Of a stretch of 33,682 nucleotides of DNA, positions 25,259-33,682 are shown in pieces; position 1 is the first letter of the stretch; each line of letters opens with the position of its first letter. Below the pieces are notes generated by a model. The model ran no database searches. It saw nothing but the letters and a program-made list of their open reading frames with translations, and was not told where the DNA came from. The stretch is from NCBI GenBank assembly GCA_005791875.1, contig SXTU01000038.1, positions 1 to 33,682 of the forward strand, given 5' to 3'. This stretch comes from Verrucomicrobiales bacterium. Its GTDB lineage: Bacteria > Verrucomicrobiota > Verrucomicrobiia > Limisphaerales > SXTU01. Made by a program: the position numbers and the translations under genes.

Positions 25259-27337
25259 TTACCTCATCAGCGCTTGCGCGGAGGCGACGAGGTTGTCGGC
25301 GCTGAGGCCGTGCAGCTTGTAAAGTTCCTCGGCGAGGTAGGCGCTCTGGCCGAATTCGCCCGGGATGCCCAGCGAGGTCATGCGGTGCGCGATGCCCGCG
25401 CGGCTCAAGGCGTGGCTGACTTGCGCGCCCATGCCGCCGACGACTTGATGGTCCTCGATGGTCACGACGCGGCCACCGGCGGCTTTCACAGCGGCCCCGA
25501 TGGTCTCGATGTCCACGTGGTTGATGAACGGGTTGTTGATGACGGTCGCCTGCACGCCTTGCTCGGCGAGCTTCTTGCCAGCAGCAATGGCCTTGTCCAG
25601 CAGCACGCCACAGCCGATGAGGACGACGTCGGTGCCTTGCGCGAGGACTTGCGCCTTGCCCCACGGATACGTCGCGCCGGAAATCCAGCTCATCGGATAG
25701 TTTTCGCGGCCCACGAAGAAGAGGTAGCTCTCGCCGTCCTTGCCCGCCGCGCGGTCAGCGGCGTAGCGCGTGATGGCTTGATACATGAGCGACTCGGCCT
25801 CGTCCGGGCAGCTCGGCATGATGACGCACGTGTGCGGGATGGAGCTGACGGCCGCGAGGTAGGTCGTGGCCTGGTGGCTGGCACCGTCGGCGGCATCCTG
25901 AAAGCCGATGTGGCTGAACATGGCGATGACCGGGGCTTGCGAGAGCGCGGCCATCGTGAGCGGCAGGTTGCCTTTCGTGACGCCGAATTGCCCGAAGGTG
26001 TCCACGATGGGGATGTAGCCAGACTTCGCGTAACCGGCGGCGACGCTAATCATGTTCGACTCCGCTATGCCGACCTCGACGAAGCGGTCGGGCAAGGCTT
26101 TCTGAAACGCGCTGATGCCGGTGGAGCCTTGGACGTCGCTGGAGATGGAGAAGACCGGCAGGCCCTCGGTCGCGGCGCGGACGGCACCCTTCGCGAGGCC
26201 GGCTTGAACTTTGTCTTTCTTGATGGCCGGAGCAGCCGGAGCAGCAGCGGCCGCAGCGGCGGCCTTAGCTTTCTTCGCGGCTTCGGATTTTTCCCAATCG
26301 GCGCGGAGCGCGGCACCCCACGCGATGAGTTCAGCCGGCGCGGTGTCGCCGGCGTAAAGCTCCGTGACCCAGTCGCCGATTTTCTCGCCGTTCGCCAACG
26401 GGAAGCCGTGGCCGCCGGCGGAGTTCTCGACGGTGGCCTTGATGCCGACGCCCTTGACGGTCTTGACCCAGAGGCAAACGGGTTGCTTGGGGTTTGCCTT
26501 CGCGGCGGCGGCTCCTTGTTCCACCGCGAGGTAAACGGCTTGGAGGTCGTGGCCGTTCGCGACCGGAATCACGTTCCAGCCCAGCGTGGCCATCGCGTTG
26601 AAGCTCGGCTGCATGGAGAAGGAATCCTTCGTGATACGGCCGGAGAGCTTGGTGTCGTTGTCGGAAAGGATGAGCACGAAGGGATTCACGCGGTCCTTCG
26701 CGGCGAGGCCGGGGATGGCGGCGAAGGCTTCCTTGGCCTCGCCTTCCATCGCCGCGCCGTCGGACACGGTGCAGATGGTGACGCGGTCGCGGCCGGCGGT
26801 GCGGTCACCCATCGCGAGGCCCTGCGCCTGCGGGAGACTGGAGCCGAGCGGACCGTTGGAGACGAGCACGCCCTCGGGGTTGAGGTGGGACTCGCCGTGG
26901 CCGGTGAACTTGCTGGCGATGCTGCGGAAGCCCTTGAGCGTGTCGAGGGTCATGCCATCGAAGCCGTAAATGGCGCGCAGGGCGTAAATGCCGTTCTCGG
27001 TGTGGCCGGCGTCGTTGACGAAGTTGAAGGCCTCGTGCCACTGGCGGCCCGACGTGGCGAACATCTGCGCGTGGACGGCCGCCATGATTTCCGCGAAGGC
27101 CGCCGGGCCGCCCCAATGGCAGGCCGCGCCGCCGACGACGGCGTGGACGTTCATGAGCGCGACGAGCGTGCGGGTCGCGCGCGGGTCGGCGACGGTGACG
27201 GGCTGGCCGGCGGTGTTCTTGACCGTGACGGCGTATTTGGGCGCGGCGGAAGGGGTGGGAGCGAGGCGGGACTTGAGGGCGAGGGGCTGGAGCGCGGGGG
27301 CTTCGAGCTTGGCGACAAGGGAATTATCAGCGGCCAT
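25259..27337 (-). CDS. tkt: Transketolase
   Basis: Thiamine-diphosphate domains: SSLPQAQGLAMGDRT, GDGAAMEGEAKEAFAAI-like VSDGAAMEGEAKEAF, LSDNDTKLSGRI; C-terminal EVGIAESNMISVAAGYAKSG..IVDTFGQF, VVTIEDHQVVGGMGAQVSHAL. Confidence 0.9.
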   Translation of the reverse strand: MAADNSLVAKLEAPALQPLALKSRLAPTPSAAPKYAVTVKNTAGQPVTVADPRATRTLVALMNVHAVVGGAACHWGGPAAFAEIMAAVHAQMFATSGRQWHEAFNFVNDAGHTENGIYALRAIYGFDGMTLDTLKGFRSIASKFTGHGESHLNPEGVLVSNGPLGSSLPQAQGLAMGDRTAGRDRVTICTVSDGAAMEGEAKEAFAAIPGLAAKDRVNPFVLILSDNDTKLSGRITKDSFSMQPSFNAMATLGWNVIPVANGHDLQAVYLAVEQGAAAAKANPKQPVCLWVKTVKGVGIKATVENSAGGHGFPLANGEKIGDWVTELYAGDTAPAELIAWGAALRADWEKSEAAKKAKAAAAAAAAPAAPAIKKDKVQAGLAKGAVRAATEGLPVFSISSDVQGSTGISAFQKALPDRFVEVGIAESNMISVAAGYAKSGYIPIVDTFGQFGVTKGNLPLTMAALSQAPVIAMFSHIGFQDAADGASHQATTYLAAVSSIPHTCVIMPSCPDEAESLMYQAITRYAADRAAGKDGESYLFFVGRENYPMSWISGATYPWGKAQVLAQGTDVVLIGCGVLLDKAIAAGKKLAEQGVQATVINNPFINHVDIETIGAAVKAAGGRVVTIEDHQVVGGMGAQVSHALSRAGIAHRMTSLGIPGEFGQSAYLAEELYKLHGLSADNLVASAQALMR

Positions 27338-27553
27338 AGGTTAAGTCGGGTTGGGTTCGCTTGAGCAGGTTTTTGCGTTCCAACAGAGCGGCTTAAGTTA
27401 GGAACGCAGCACGAAAATGGGAAGAAGGAAGTTGGCCCTCACGACTCTGCGGGATCATTCACCGGCAAAAAGATCGCTGGTGGCGTATGAACAAACGCAT
27501 CTCGCGATCCAAGGCGACCATCAGCCGGGCCGCGACGCCAACCCACGAATGCT

Positions 27554-30500
27554 CTACTTGCGGCGCGGCTTGGAACCGGCGGAGTCGGAGAGGTTCTTGA
27601 GATACTGCTCGACGAGCGGGCTGTATTCCTCGGGGGCGCGCTCCGTCTGGCTTTGGAGCAACGCATTGCGGTCGCGGGCGGGCAGGCCGAGGAAGCCGCT
27701 CGCGCCTTTCACGTCGCCGCGCGTCTTGCCGTCGGCTCCGGCCTGGCCGTCGAAATTGCCCTTGCCATCGCCTTGGCCTTCTTTGCTGTTGGGGTCGGGC
27801 TTCCCTTCGCCGGGGCCCTTGGCCTGACCTTTGCCCTTCTGCTGACTCTCGCCCTGGCCCTTTTGTCCCTGACCCTGCTGCGCCATCTGCTGGCCGACGC
27901 CTTCCTGCGCGAGCGCGAGCGCGGCGGCGGCTTGCGCGAGTGCGGCCTGCGCGGCCTCGGCGTTACCCTGCGCGGGCTGGGCCTTGCCGGCGTTGGCCTG
28001 CGCGGCGGCTTGGGTGAGCGCTGCCAAAGCCTTCTCCAAGGACATCTGTGCCTGCTGCGGAAGCGGTCCGGCCTCACCGGCGGCGAGCGGCGCGATGCTC
28101 TGCGCGGCAGAATCAAGGGGCTGCGCGGCTTGCTGCGCGGCCTGCGAAGCGGCGAGCATCTCGGTGAGCGCCTTCACATCGGCCTGCTGCTTGGCGAGCT
28201 GCGGGAGGGACGGCGTCGGCTTCGCGGCCTGCGGAGAACCATCGGGCTGGCCCTCACCGGGCTGGCCTTCACCGGGTTTCCCTTCACCAGGCTTGCCCTC
28301 GCCCGGTTTTCCTTCGCCGGGTTTGCTCTCGCCGGGTTTCGCATCTGCTGGCTTCGCGTCGGCAGGAGCGCCGTCGGCTTTCTCGCCAGCGGGTTTGCCT
28401 TCGGCTTTGGCGGCTTCCTGTAAGCCCTTCTGCGCCTTCGCCATTTCGCCGACAGCGGCCTTCAAGTCATTCTTGCCGAGCTGCTCGGCGGCTTTCTCTG
28501 AGGCAGCCTTCGCTTCGGCGACGGGCTTGGACTGCGGCTGCGCCTTCGCCTTTTCACCAACGGCAGCGGCGATTTCCTGCTGCTTCTGCTTGAGCAACTC
28601 CTGCAAGCCCGCCGGCTGATCCAACTTTGCGAGCGCCTGATTCACCTGCTGCTGCGCGGCGGCGACGGCCTCGGAAGCCTTCGCAAGCTGCGGGGTGTTG
28701 TTCGGCGGCGGCTGGCCGAGTTCTTTGGCAAGCTCCTGCTTCTTCTGTTCCACGGCGTTCTTCGCGGCCTGAAGATTCGCCTGCGCCTGCGCCTGGTCAG
28801 GACGCGCCTTGGCGGCGTCGGGCTTGTCCAAGTTCGCCTTCGCGTCGGCCATGTTCTCCTTGGCCTTGCCCAGGTCGTTCGCGGCTTCGGGGGAAACTTC
28901 CTTCGCGTCGTTCTTCGCGGCTTCGGTTTGCTTCGCGAGGTCGCCCTGCTCCTTGGGGGTCTGCGGGCTGGCCTTGTTCTCCGGCTTCTCAGCTCCCTTG
29001 GCGGTGTCCATCGCGAGCTTCTGCTGCTCCTGCATGATTTTGCCAATTTCCTGACCGAGCTTGTCGAGCTTGGCCAAGTCCTCCTTCGCCTTCTCAAGCT
29101 TCGCGATTTGCGAATCAATCTGCTGCGCGGCCTTGTCGAGCGCGTCCTTCGCGGCCTGCTGGGCCATCGGTGCGTTGGCCTTGTTCTCCAAGGCCTGCTG
29201 CGACTTCTCCTGCTGGCGCACGGCCTCGCCAAGCGTCTTCGCGGCGTCGGGCGCATTCGCGGCGGCGTCCTGCTGCGTCTGCTGCGTCTCGGCCTTCACG
29301 GACTCCTGCTTCGCGGCCTGCTCGGCAAGTTTCTCCGGCTTCTTCTCGGCTGCTGCGGCCTTCTCGGCTGCGGCGGCGCTCTCCTGCACCTGTTCCTGCT
29401 TGGCGGCGAGTTCCTCAACCTTCTTCTTGAGCTCTTTCAAATCGGCGAGCTTGTCCTTCGGCTTCTGCTGCTGCGCCTCGGCCTTGGCGATTTGCTGCTC
29501 AAGGGTCTTCTTCGCGTCCGCCATCTTGGCGAGCGCCTGCTCCTGCTTCTCGGTCACGGGGGATTCAGTCGGCGTGCGACGCGGCTGATCCTGCTGCAAC
29601 TGCGCACGGGCCTCCTGCTGCTTCTCGACGGCGGCCTTGAGTTCCTCGGCGGCCTTCGGCGCGGCCTTCTCCACGTCCTCGCGGATGGAATCTGTCTTGT
29701 CCACGACCTCGGCCTGCTTCTTCTCGGCATCGGCCACGTCGGTCTTCTCGGCGCGCGGCGACGTGGCCTCCTTGGTCTCCGCCTTCACTTCCTTCTGCTG
29801 CTCGATGGCCTTCTCCAAATCGCGCAACGCCTGCTTCATCACTTCGAGATTGTCGCGCGCGGGCTGGAGCAGCTTGGCGAGGTCTTGGAACACATCGCGC
29901 GCGCGCTTCTCGTTGCCGGCGGCGGAGAGCAAGTTCGCGGACTTCAAGTCACCCGTGGCCGACACCAGCGTTGCCGCGAGCCGGGAATCCTCGGCCTTGG
30001 TCAACGCAGTGCGGGGACGCTCGGCGGCCGCTCCGTCCATCGCGGCGACGACCTTTGCGAGCTTCGTGAGCACAATCTTCGCCTCGTCGCCGATCGTGCT
30101 CTGCTCCGTCTCCTGCAACTGAAGCGCTACGGTGTGCGCCGTCTCGCTGCGGCGGGCGTCGCGGCCCTTGGTCAAGGTGGCGAGGCCGATGACTTCCTTG
30201 AGATTCTCCCCCTGACGCCGGGCCAGCGCCGCGAAGCGCGCGGCAATTTCCTGCAATGCCTGCTGGCGCTGATATTCGAGCAGCAACGCGCGGAGCTGCA
30301 CGGTGACACCCTTCTGCCCGGCGAAGGCGTCGAGCGCGTTGCGGCGGCCGGCGTCGACATCCGTGGTGGTGCGCGTCTGCTGGAGCAGCGTCACGACGCG
30401 GGCGATTTCCTTCTCGGTCAACTTGTCGAGGACGCTGCGGATGGCCTTGAGCACGACCACATCGTCTCCCTCCAAGCCGTTGCGCTCGTATTCCTCGATA

Positions 30501-30667
30501 ACCGCGCCAAGTTGGACGCCGACGCGCGAGGTCGTTGCCTTGATTTGCTCCTGTCGCAACTCCTGCTGGAGCAACTTGTCGCCGCTCTTGGCGAGATCCG
30601 CGCGGGCGGGCGGGGTGAACAGGGCCCCGGCGGCAACCGCCAGAGCGAGAATGGTTTTGCAGTTCAT
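27554..30667 (-). CDS. Very large secreted Ala/Gln/Lys/Glu-rich coiled-coil protein with PGEGK tandem repeats
   Basis: Signal peptide MNCKTILALAVAAGALFTPPARA; ~1037 aa dominated by heptad-like A/E/K/Q sequence; KPGEGKPGEGKPGEGKPGEGQPGEGQP segment. Start moved to 30667. Confidence 0.8.
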   Translation of the reverse strand: MNCKTILALAVAAGALFTPPARADLAKSGDKLLQQELRQEQIKATTSRVGVQLGAVIEEYERNGLEGDDVVVLKAIRSVLDKLTEKEIARVVTLLQQTRTTTDVDAGRRNALDAFAGQKGVTVQLRALLLEYQRQQALQEIAARFAALARRQGENLKEVIGLATLTKGRDARRSETAHTVALQLQETEQSTIGDEAKIVLTKLAKVVAAMDGAAAERPRTALTKAEDSRLAATLVSATGDLKSANLLSAAGNEKRARDVFQDLAKLLQPARDNLEVMKQALRDLEKAIEQQKEVKAETKEATSPRAEKTDVADAEKKQAEVVDKTDSIREDVEKAAPKAAEELKAAVEKQQEARAQLQQDQPRRTPTESPVTEKQEQALAKMADAKKTLEQQIAKAEAQQQKPKDKLADLKELKKKVEELAAKQEQVQESAAAAEKAAAAEKKPEKLAEQAAKQESVKAETQQTQQDAAANAPDAAKTLGEAVRQQEKSQQALENKANAPMAQQAAKDALDKAAQQIDSQIAKLEKAKEDLAKLDKLGQEIGKIMQEQQKLAMDTAKGAEKPENKASPQTPKEQGDLAKQTEAAKNDAKEVSPEAANDLGKAKENMADAKANLDKPDAAKARPDQAQAQANLQAAKNAVEQKKQELAKELGQPPPNNTPQLAKASEAVAAAQQQVNQALAKLDQPAGLQELLKQKQQEIAAAVGEKAKAQPQSKPVAEAKAASEKAAEQLGKNDLKAAVGEMAKAQKGLQEAAKAEGKPAGEKADGAPADAKPADAKPGESKPGEGKPGEGKPGEGKPGEGQPGEGQPDGSPQAAKPTPSLPQLAKQQADVKALTEMLAASQAAQQAAQPLDSAAQSIAPLAAGEAGPLPQQAQMSLEKALAALTQAAAQANAGKAQPAQGNAEAAQAALAQAAAALALAQEGVGQQMAQQGQGQKGQGESQQKGKGQAKGPGEGKPDPNSKEGQGDGKGNFDGQAGADGKTRGDVKGASGFLGLPARDRNALLQSQTERAPEEYSPLVEQYLKNLSDSAGSKPRRK
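28246..28365. repeat. 15-bp-period degenerate tandem repeat coding PGEGK units
   Basis: Successive units ggctggccttcacc / gggtttcccttcacc / aggcttgccctcgcc / cggttttccttcgcc / gggtttgctctcgcc. Confidence 0.8.
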
Positions 30668-30894
30668 GATTTGGGCAAAGTTCGCCGGACGTTCAACACG
30701 TCCCACAGGAACAACAGCACGGTAAGCAGACGGCAGCGGGAGGCAATGGGATTCACGTTTATGCGCGGCGGCAATGATGGGAACACTCCGGTCCCCCATC
30801 AGGCGCCACAGCCGCCTCGACCCATATTGATAGGGGACAAGAGTGTCTCCTCCACGCTTGCGGGCGGGCCGCTCCTATCCGCACACTTTATCGC

Positions 30895-32160
30895 ATGACT
30901 TCAAAGTGGAAGTTCCTCGGGTTATCCGCCGTATTGTGGCTGGGGTTGTTCATCACCCTGCCGCATTGGCTCGGCGCGCAGACGAACACCAGCGCTGCCG
31001 CCAACGCCGGCACGAACGCCCCGGCGCGTGCCGCCACCGCCACGAACCTGCTCACGCAGCTCGCCGGCGAGCGCGCGGATGTGCTCACGTTCGGCCTGGA
31101 CAGCTTCGAGCCGCTCCGCACATCGTTCCTCGGCAACCCGCTGTGGCAATACCTCGCCTCGCTCATCTACATCGTGCTGGCGTTTTACGTGGCGAAGTTC
31201 CTCGACTGGCTCACGCGCGTTTGGCTGCGCAAGTTCACGGGCAAGACCAAGACTTCGCTCGACGACCAGCTCCTCGAAGTGCTCAACGGGCCCATCAAGG
31301 TCATCGCGTTCGTCGTCTTCCTGCACATCGGCCTGAGCATCTCGCACTGGCCGCCGGAGGCCGAGCTGTGGCTGCACAAGGCGTTCGTCGTCATCCTCGC
31401 CGTCTCGCTCACCTACATGGGGCTCAAGGTCACGGACGTGCTGGTGGACATCTGGCGCGAGCGCGGCGCGGACGTGGAGAAAGGCACGAACGACCAGCTC
31501 TTCATCGTCATCCGCAAGGGCATCAAGGCGTTCTTCCTCGTCATCGCCGCGCTGGTCACGATGCAGAACCTCGGGGTGAACGTGACCGCCGCCATCGCTT
31601 CGCTGTCCATCGGCGGCCTGGCCATCGGTCTCGCGGCGCAGGACACGCTGGCGAATCTCTCCGGCGCAGTGGCCATCTTTGCCGACAAGCCCTTCCGCGT
31701 GGGCGATCGCGTGCAGGTGGACAAGGTGGACGGCACGGTGGAAGGCATCGGCATGCGCAGCACGCGCGTGCGCAGCCTGGACGGCCACCTCGTCACCATC
31801 CCGAACAAGACGATGGGCAACGCGACGATCACGAACGTCACGGCGCGGCCCAACATCAAGACGGAGATGAACCTCGGCATCACTTACGACACGCCGACGG
31901 AGAAGGTGAAGCGCGCGACGGCCATTCTCGAAGAAGTCTATCGCGCGCACCCGCTCACGACGGACGTGTGGATCAGCTTCAACCGCTTCGACGCGTCCGC
32001 ATTGAACATCTAGGTGATCCACTGGTGGAACGGCGTGGAGCCGCAGGCGCACCTCGCGGGGATGCAGGAGCTGAACCTGGAGATCAAGCGCCGCTTCGAG
32101 GCCCAGCGCATCGAGTTCGCCTACCCGACGCAGACGGTGCATTTGAAGACGAGGAGTTGA
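30895..32160 (+). pseudogene. MscS-family small-conductance mechanosensitive channel, interrupted by in-frame TAG at 32011-32013
   Basis: AIASLSIGGLAIGLAAQDTLANLSGAVAIFADKPFRVGDRVQVDKVDGTVEGIGMRSTRVRSLDGHLVTIPNKTMGNATITNVT...NRFDASALNI*VIHWWNGVEPQAHLAGMQELNLEIKRRFEAQRIEFAYPTQTVHLKTRS*. The ORF track stops at 32013. Confidence 0.85.
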
Positions 32161-32195
32161 GCGTGAAGGGGCGCGTCGGTCGCCGAGGGCAGAGC

Positions 32196-32993
32196 TCAGT
32201 TCTTGACCTCTGTGCGCCCGCGCAGCCATGAGACCGTCACGACCGTCAGAGCGGACACGAGGACGATGAGGGTGGCGAGGGCGTTGATGTCGGGCGTGAG
32301 GCCGCGCTTCACCGAGGAGTAGATCAGGATGGGCAACGTGGTCGAGCCGGGGCCGCTTGTGAAGAAGCTCACCACGAAATCATCCAGGCTCAACGTGAAC
32401 GCCAGCAGCCCGCCCGCTACAATGCCCGGCACCATCAGCGGAAACGTCACGTGCCGGAACGTCAGCCACGGCCCCGCACCGAGATCGGCAGCGGCTTCCT
32501 CAAGCTGCGGGTCGCAGTCGGCCATTCGCGCGCGCACGACGATGGCGACGAAGGGGATTTGAAATGTGATGTGCGCGAGCGTCATTGTGATCATGCCGAG
32601 TTCAAAACCCGCGAGCCATTTGCGAATGACCGCGAAGAAGAGCAGCAGCGCAACCGCCATCACGATGTCTGGGATGAACACCGGCACATGCAGGACGTGG
32701 TGGAAGAGGCGCTTAAAGGGGAACTCGTAGCGGCTCATGCCGTAGGCCAGCACCGAGCCGAGCAGCACCGAGAAGAACGTGCTGGTGCACGCGAGTTCGA
32801 TGGTGTTGATCGCGGCGGAGATGGCCGGGTCGTTGTCAATCAGCCGGAGATACCAATCCACCGTGAAGCCCTGCCACGCGACGCCATAGCGCGCGGCGTT
32901 GAAGGAATACACGATGATGACCGCCAGCGGCGCGTAGAGGAAGACGAACACCAACAGCGCGGCCAGCGCGGTCAAAGGCGAGCGGCGGGTCAT
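32196..32993 (-). CDS. potC: ABC transporter permease, spermidine/putrescine PotC-like
   Basis: MTRRSPLTALAALLVFVFLYAPLAVIIVYSFNAARYGVAWQGFTVDWYLRL...EEAAADLGAGPWLTFRHVTFPLMVPGIVAGGLLAFTLSLDDFVVSFFTSGPGSTTLPI. Start moved to 32993. Confidence 0.9.
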   Translation of the reverse strand: MTRRSPLTALAALLVFVFLYAPLAVIIVYSFNAARYGVAWQGFTVDWYLRLIDNDPAISAAINTIELACTSTFFSVLLGSVLAYGMSRYEFPFKRLFHHVLHVPVFIPDIVMAVALLLFFAVIRKWLAGFELGMITMTLAHITFQIPFVAIVVRARMADCDPQLEEAAADLGAGPWLTFRHVTFPLMVPGIVAGGLLAFTLSLDDFVVSFFTSGPGSTTLPILIYSSVKRGLTPDINALATLIVLVSALTVVTVSWLRGRTEVKN

Positions 32994-33055
32994 GGGGTGC
33001 TTGGTGGTGTGTATGAGATGAAGCACACCGCAGGACGCTCGTGAGCGACGCGCGA

Positions 33056-33225
33056 CTCCCTCTCCCTCACCGGGAGAGAGGGCCGGGGTGAGGGGGCAAG
33101 TCGTCCAGAAGTGCGAAGTGCCAAGCACAAAGGAAACGCAGCCCAGCCAGATTTTGAATCCCAGTGCCCCGTTACTTCGCACGCCGCCCCCTCACCCTGC
33201 CCTCTCCCCCGATGGGGGAGAGGGT
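33056..33225. repeat. PLTPALSP-type inverted repeat between the two permease genes
   Basis: ctccctctccctcaccgggagagagggccggggtgagggggcaag (33056-33100) and ccgccccctcaccctgccctctcccccgatgggggagagggt (33184-33225); inner GTGCGAAGT/ACTTCGCAC. Confidence 0.85.
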
Positions 33226-33282
33226 GGTCGTAGGAGGCCGCAAAGCTACGCTGATTAGCCAGTCGGAAAAGCAGAGCAGCCT

Positions 33283-33682
33283 TCATGGCAACGCGACCTC
33301 CCTCCGGCCCTTCGTGACGCGCGTGTGCAGCCACAGGCTGATGAGCATCACCACCAGCGCCGCCACCGCGATGGCCGAGCCGAACGGCCAGTCGCGGCTC
33401 GCGCCGAACTGCTGCTGCACCGCGTTGCCGAGCAGCGCGACCTTCGCGCCGCCGAGCAAATCAGGAATGACGAACTGTCCCGTCGCCGGGAGGAACACGA
33501 GGATTCCGCCCGCGATCATGCCGGGCCGGATCTGCGGCATTACGGCATGCCAGAAGGCGCGCAATGGCGACGCGCCCAAATCTTCCGCCGCCTCAGTGAG
33601 CGACCAGTCCACCTTCTCCACGCTCGCGTAGAGCGGGAGGATCATGAACGGCAGGTAGTCGCAAACCATCGCGAGCATCACG
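33283..33682 (-). CDS. potB: ABC transporter permease, PotB-like, C-terminal part, truncated by window edge
   Basis: YLPFMILPLYASVEKVDWSLTEAAEDLGASPLRAFWHAVMPQIRPGMIAGGILVFLPATGQFVIPDLLGG (EAA loop); open to the right edge. Confidence 0.88.
   Translation of the reverse strand, partial: VMLAMVCDYLPFMILPLYASVEKVDWSLTEAAEDLGASPLRAFWHAVMPQIRPGMIAGGILVFLPATGQFVIPDLLGGAKVALLGNAVQQQFGASRDWPFGSAIAVAALVVMLISLWLHTRVTKGRREVALP

Noticed and set aside
25004-27364. 786-aa plus-strand ORF
   Set aside because: Opposite strand of a clear transketolase; no recognisable motif.
27375-27407. GCGTTCC...GGAACGC short inverted repeat upstream of transketolase
   Set aside because: Only 7 bp with a ~19-nt loop; too weak to separate from chance.
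28928-30898. 656-aa plus-strand ORF rich in Leu/Arg/Gly
   Set aside because: Antisense shadow of the coiled-coil gene. Leucine-rich translation is the reverse complement of Gln/Lys/Glu codons.
32011-32013. UAG reassigned to an amino acid genome-wide
   Set aside because: Radical SAM (17847), M48 protease (20647) and coiled-coil (27554) genes in this window end with TAG at plausible natural C-termini.

Overview
This 33.7-kb, GC-rich bacterial window has a gene repertoire typical of Verrucomicrobiota (an inference from gene content: DUF1501, TIGR03790-like, sulfatase, cytochrome C with a CxxCH motif, GxxExxY). The first ~3.3 kb is a scrambled accessory region. It holds an IS21-type IstA running off the left edge, an IS256-like transposase remnant, two tRNA genes, a CopG/PIN toxin-antitoxin pair, and an in-frame mosaic of gene fragments (ADP-ribosylglycohydrolase tail joined to an SbcD/Mre11 head) that converges on a truncated tyrosine recombinase. 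The remainder is mostly ordinary chromosomal genes: SDR, esterase, prenyltransferase-like, TIGR03790, MBL hydrolase, DUF1501, citramalate synthase, valS, cytochrome, enolase superfamily, radical SAM, Usp, rhomboid, M48 protease, alpha/beta hydrolase, sulfatase, transketolase, a giant coiled-coil protein, MscS and spermidine/putrescine-type ABC permeases. The most interesting layer is a set of unrelated inverted-repeat units in gaps and sometimes inside genes. These include (1) a GxxExxY gene enclosed by perfect 33-bp inverted repeats between cimA and valS, with its start codon inside one repeat; (2) a ~275-bp nested palindrome centred near 25044; (3) REP-like double hairpins whose arms differ by compensatory changes; and (4) a PLTPALSP-type repeat inserted in frame in valS. 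MscS also carries an in-frame UAG followed by an intact homologous C-terminus. All coordinates and alignments were read by eye; no database search was run.
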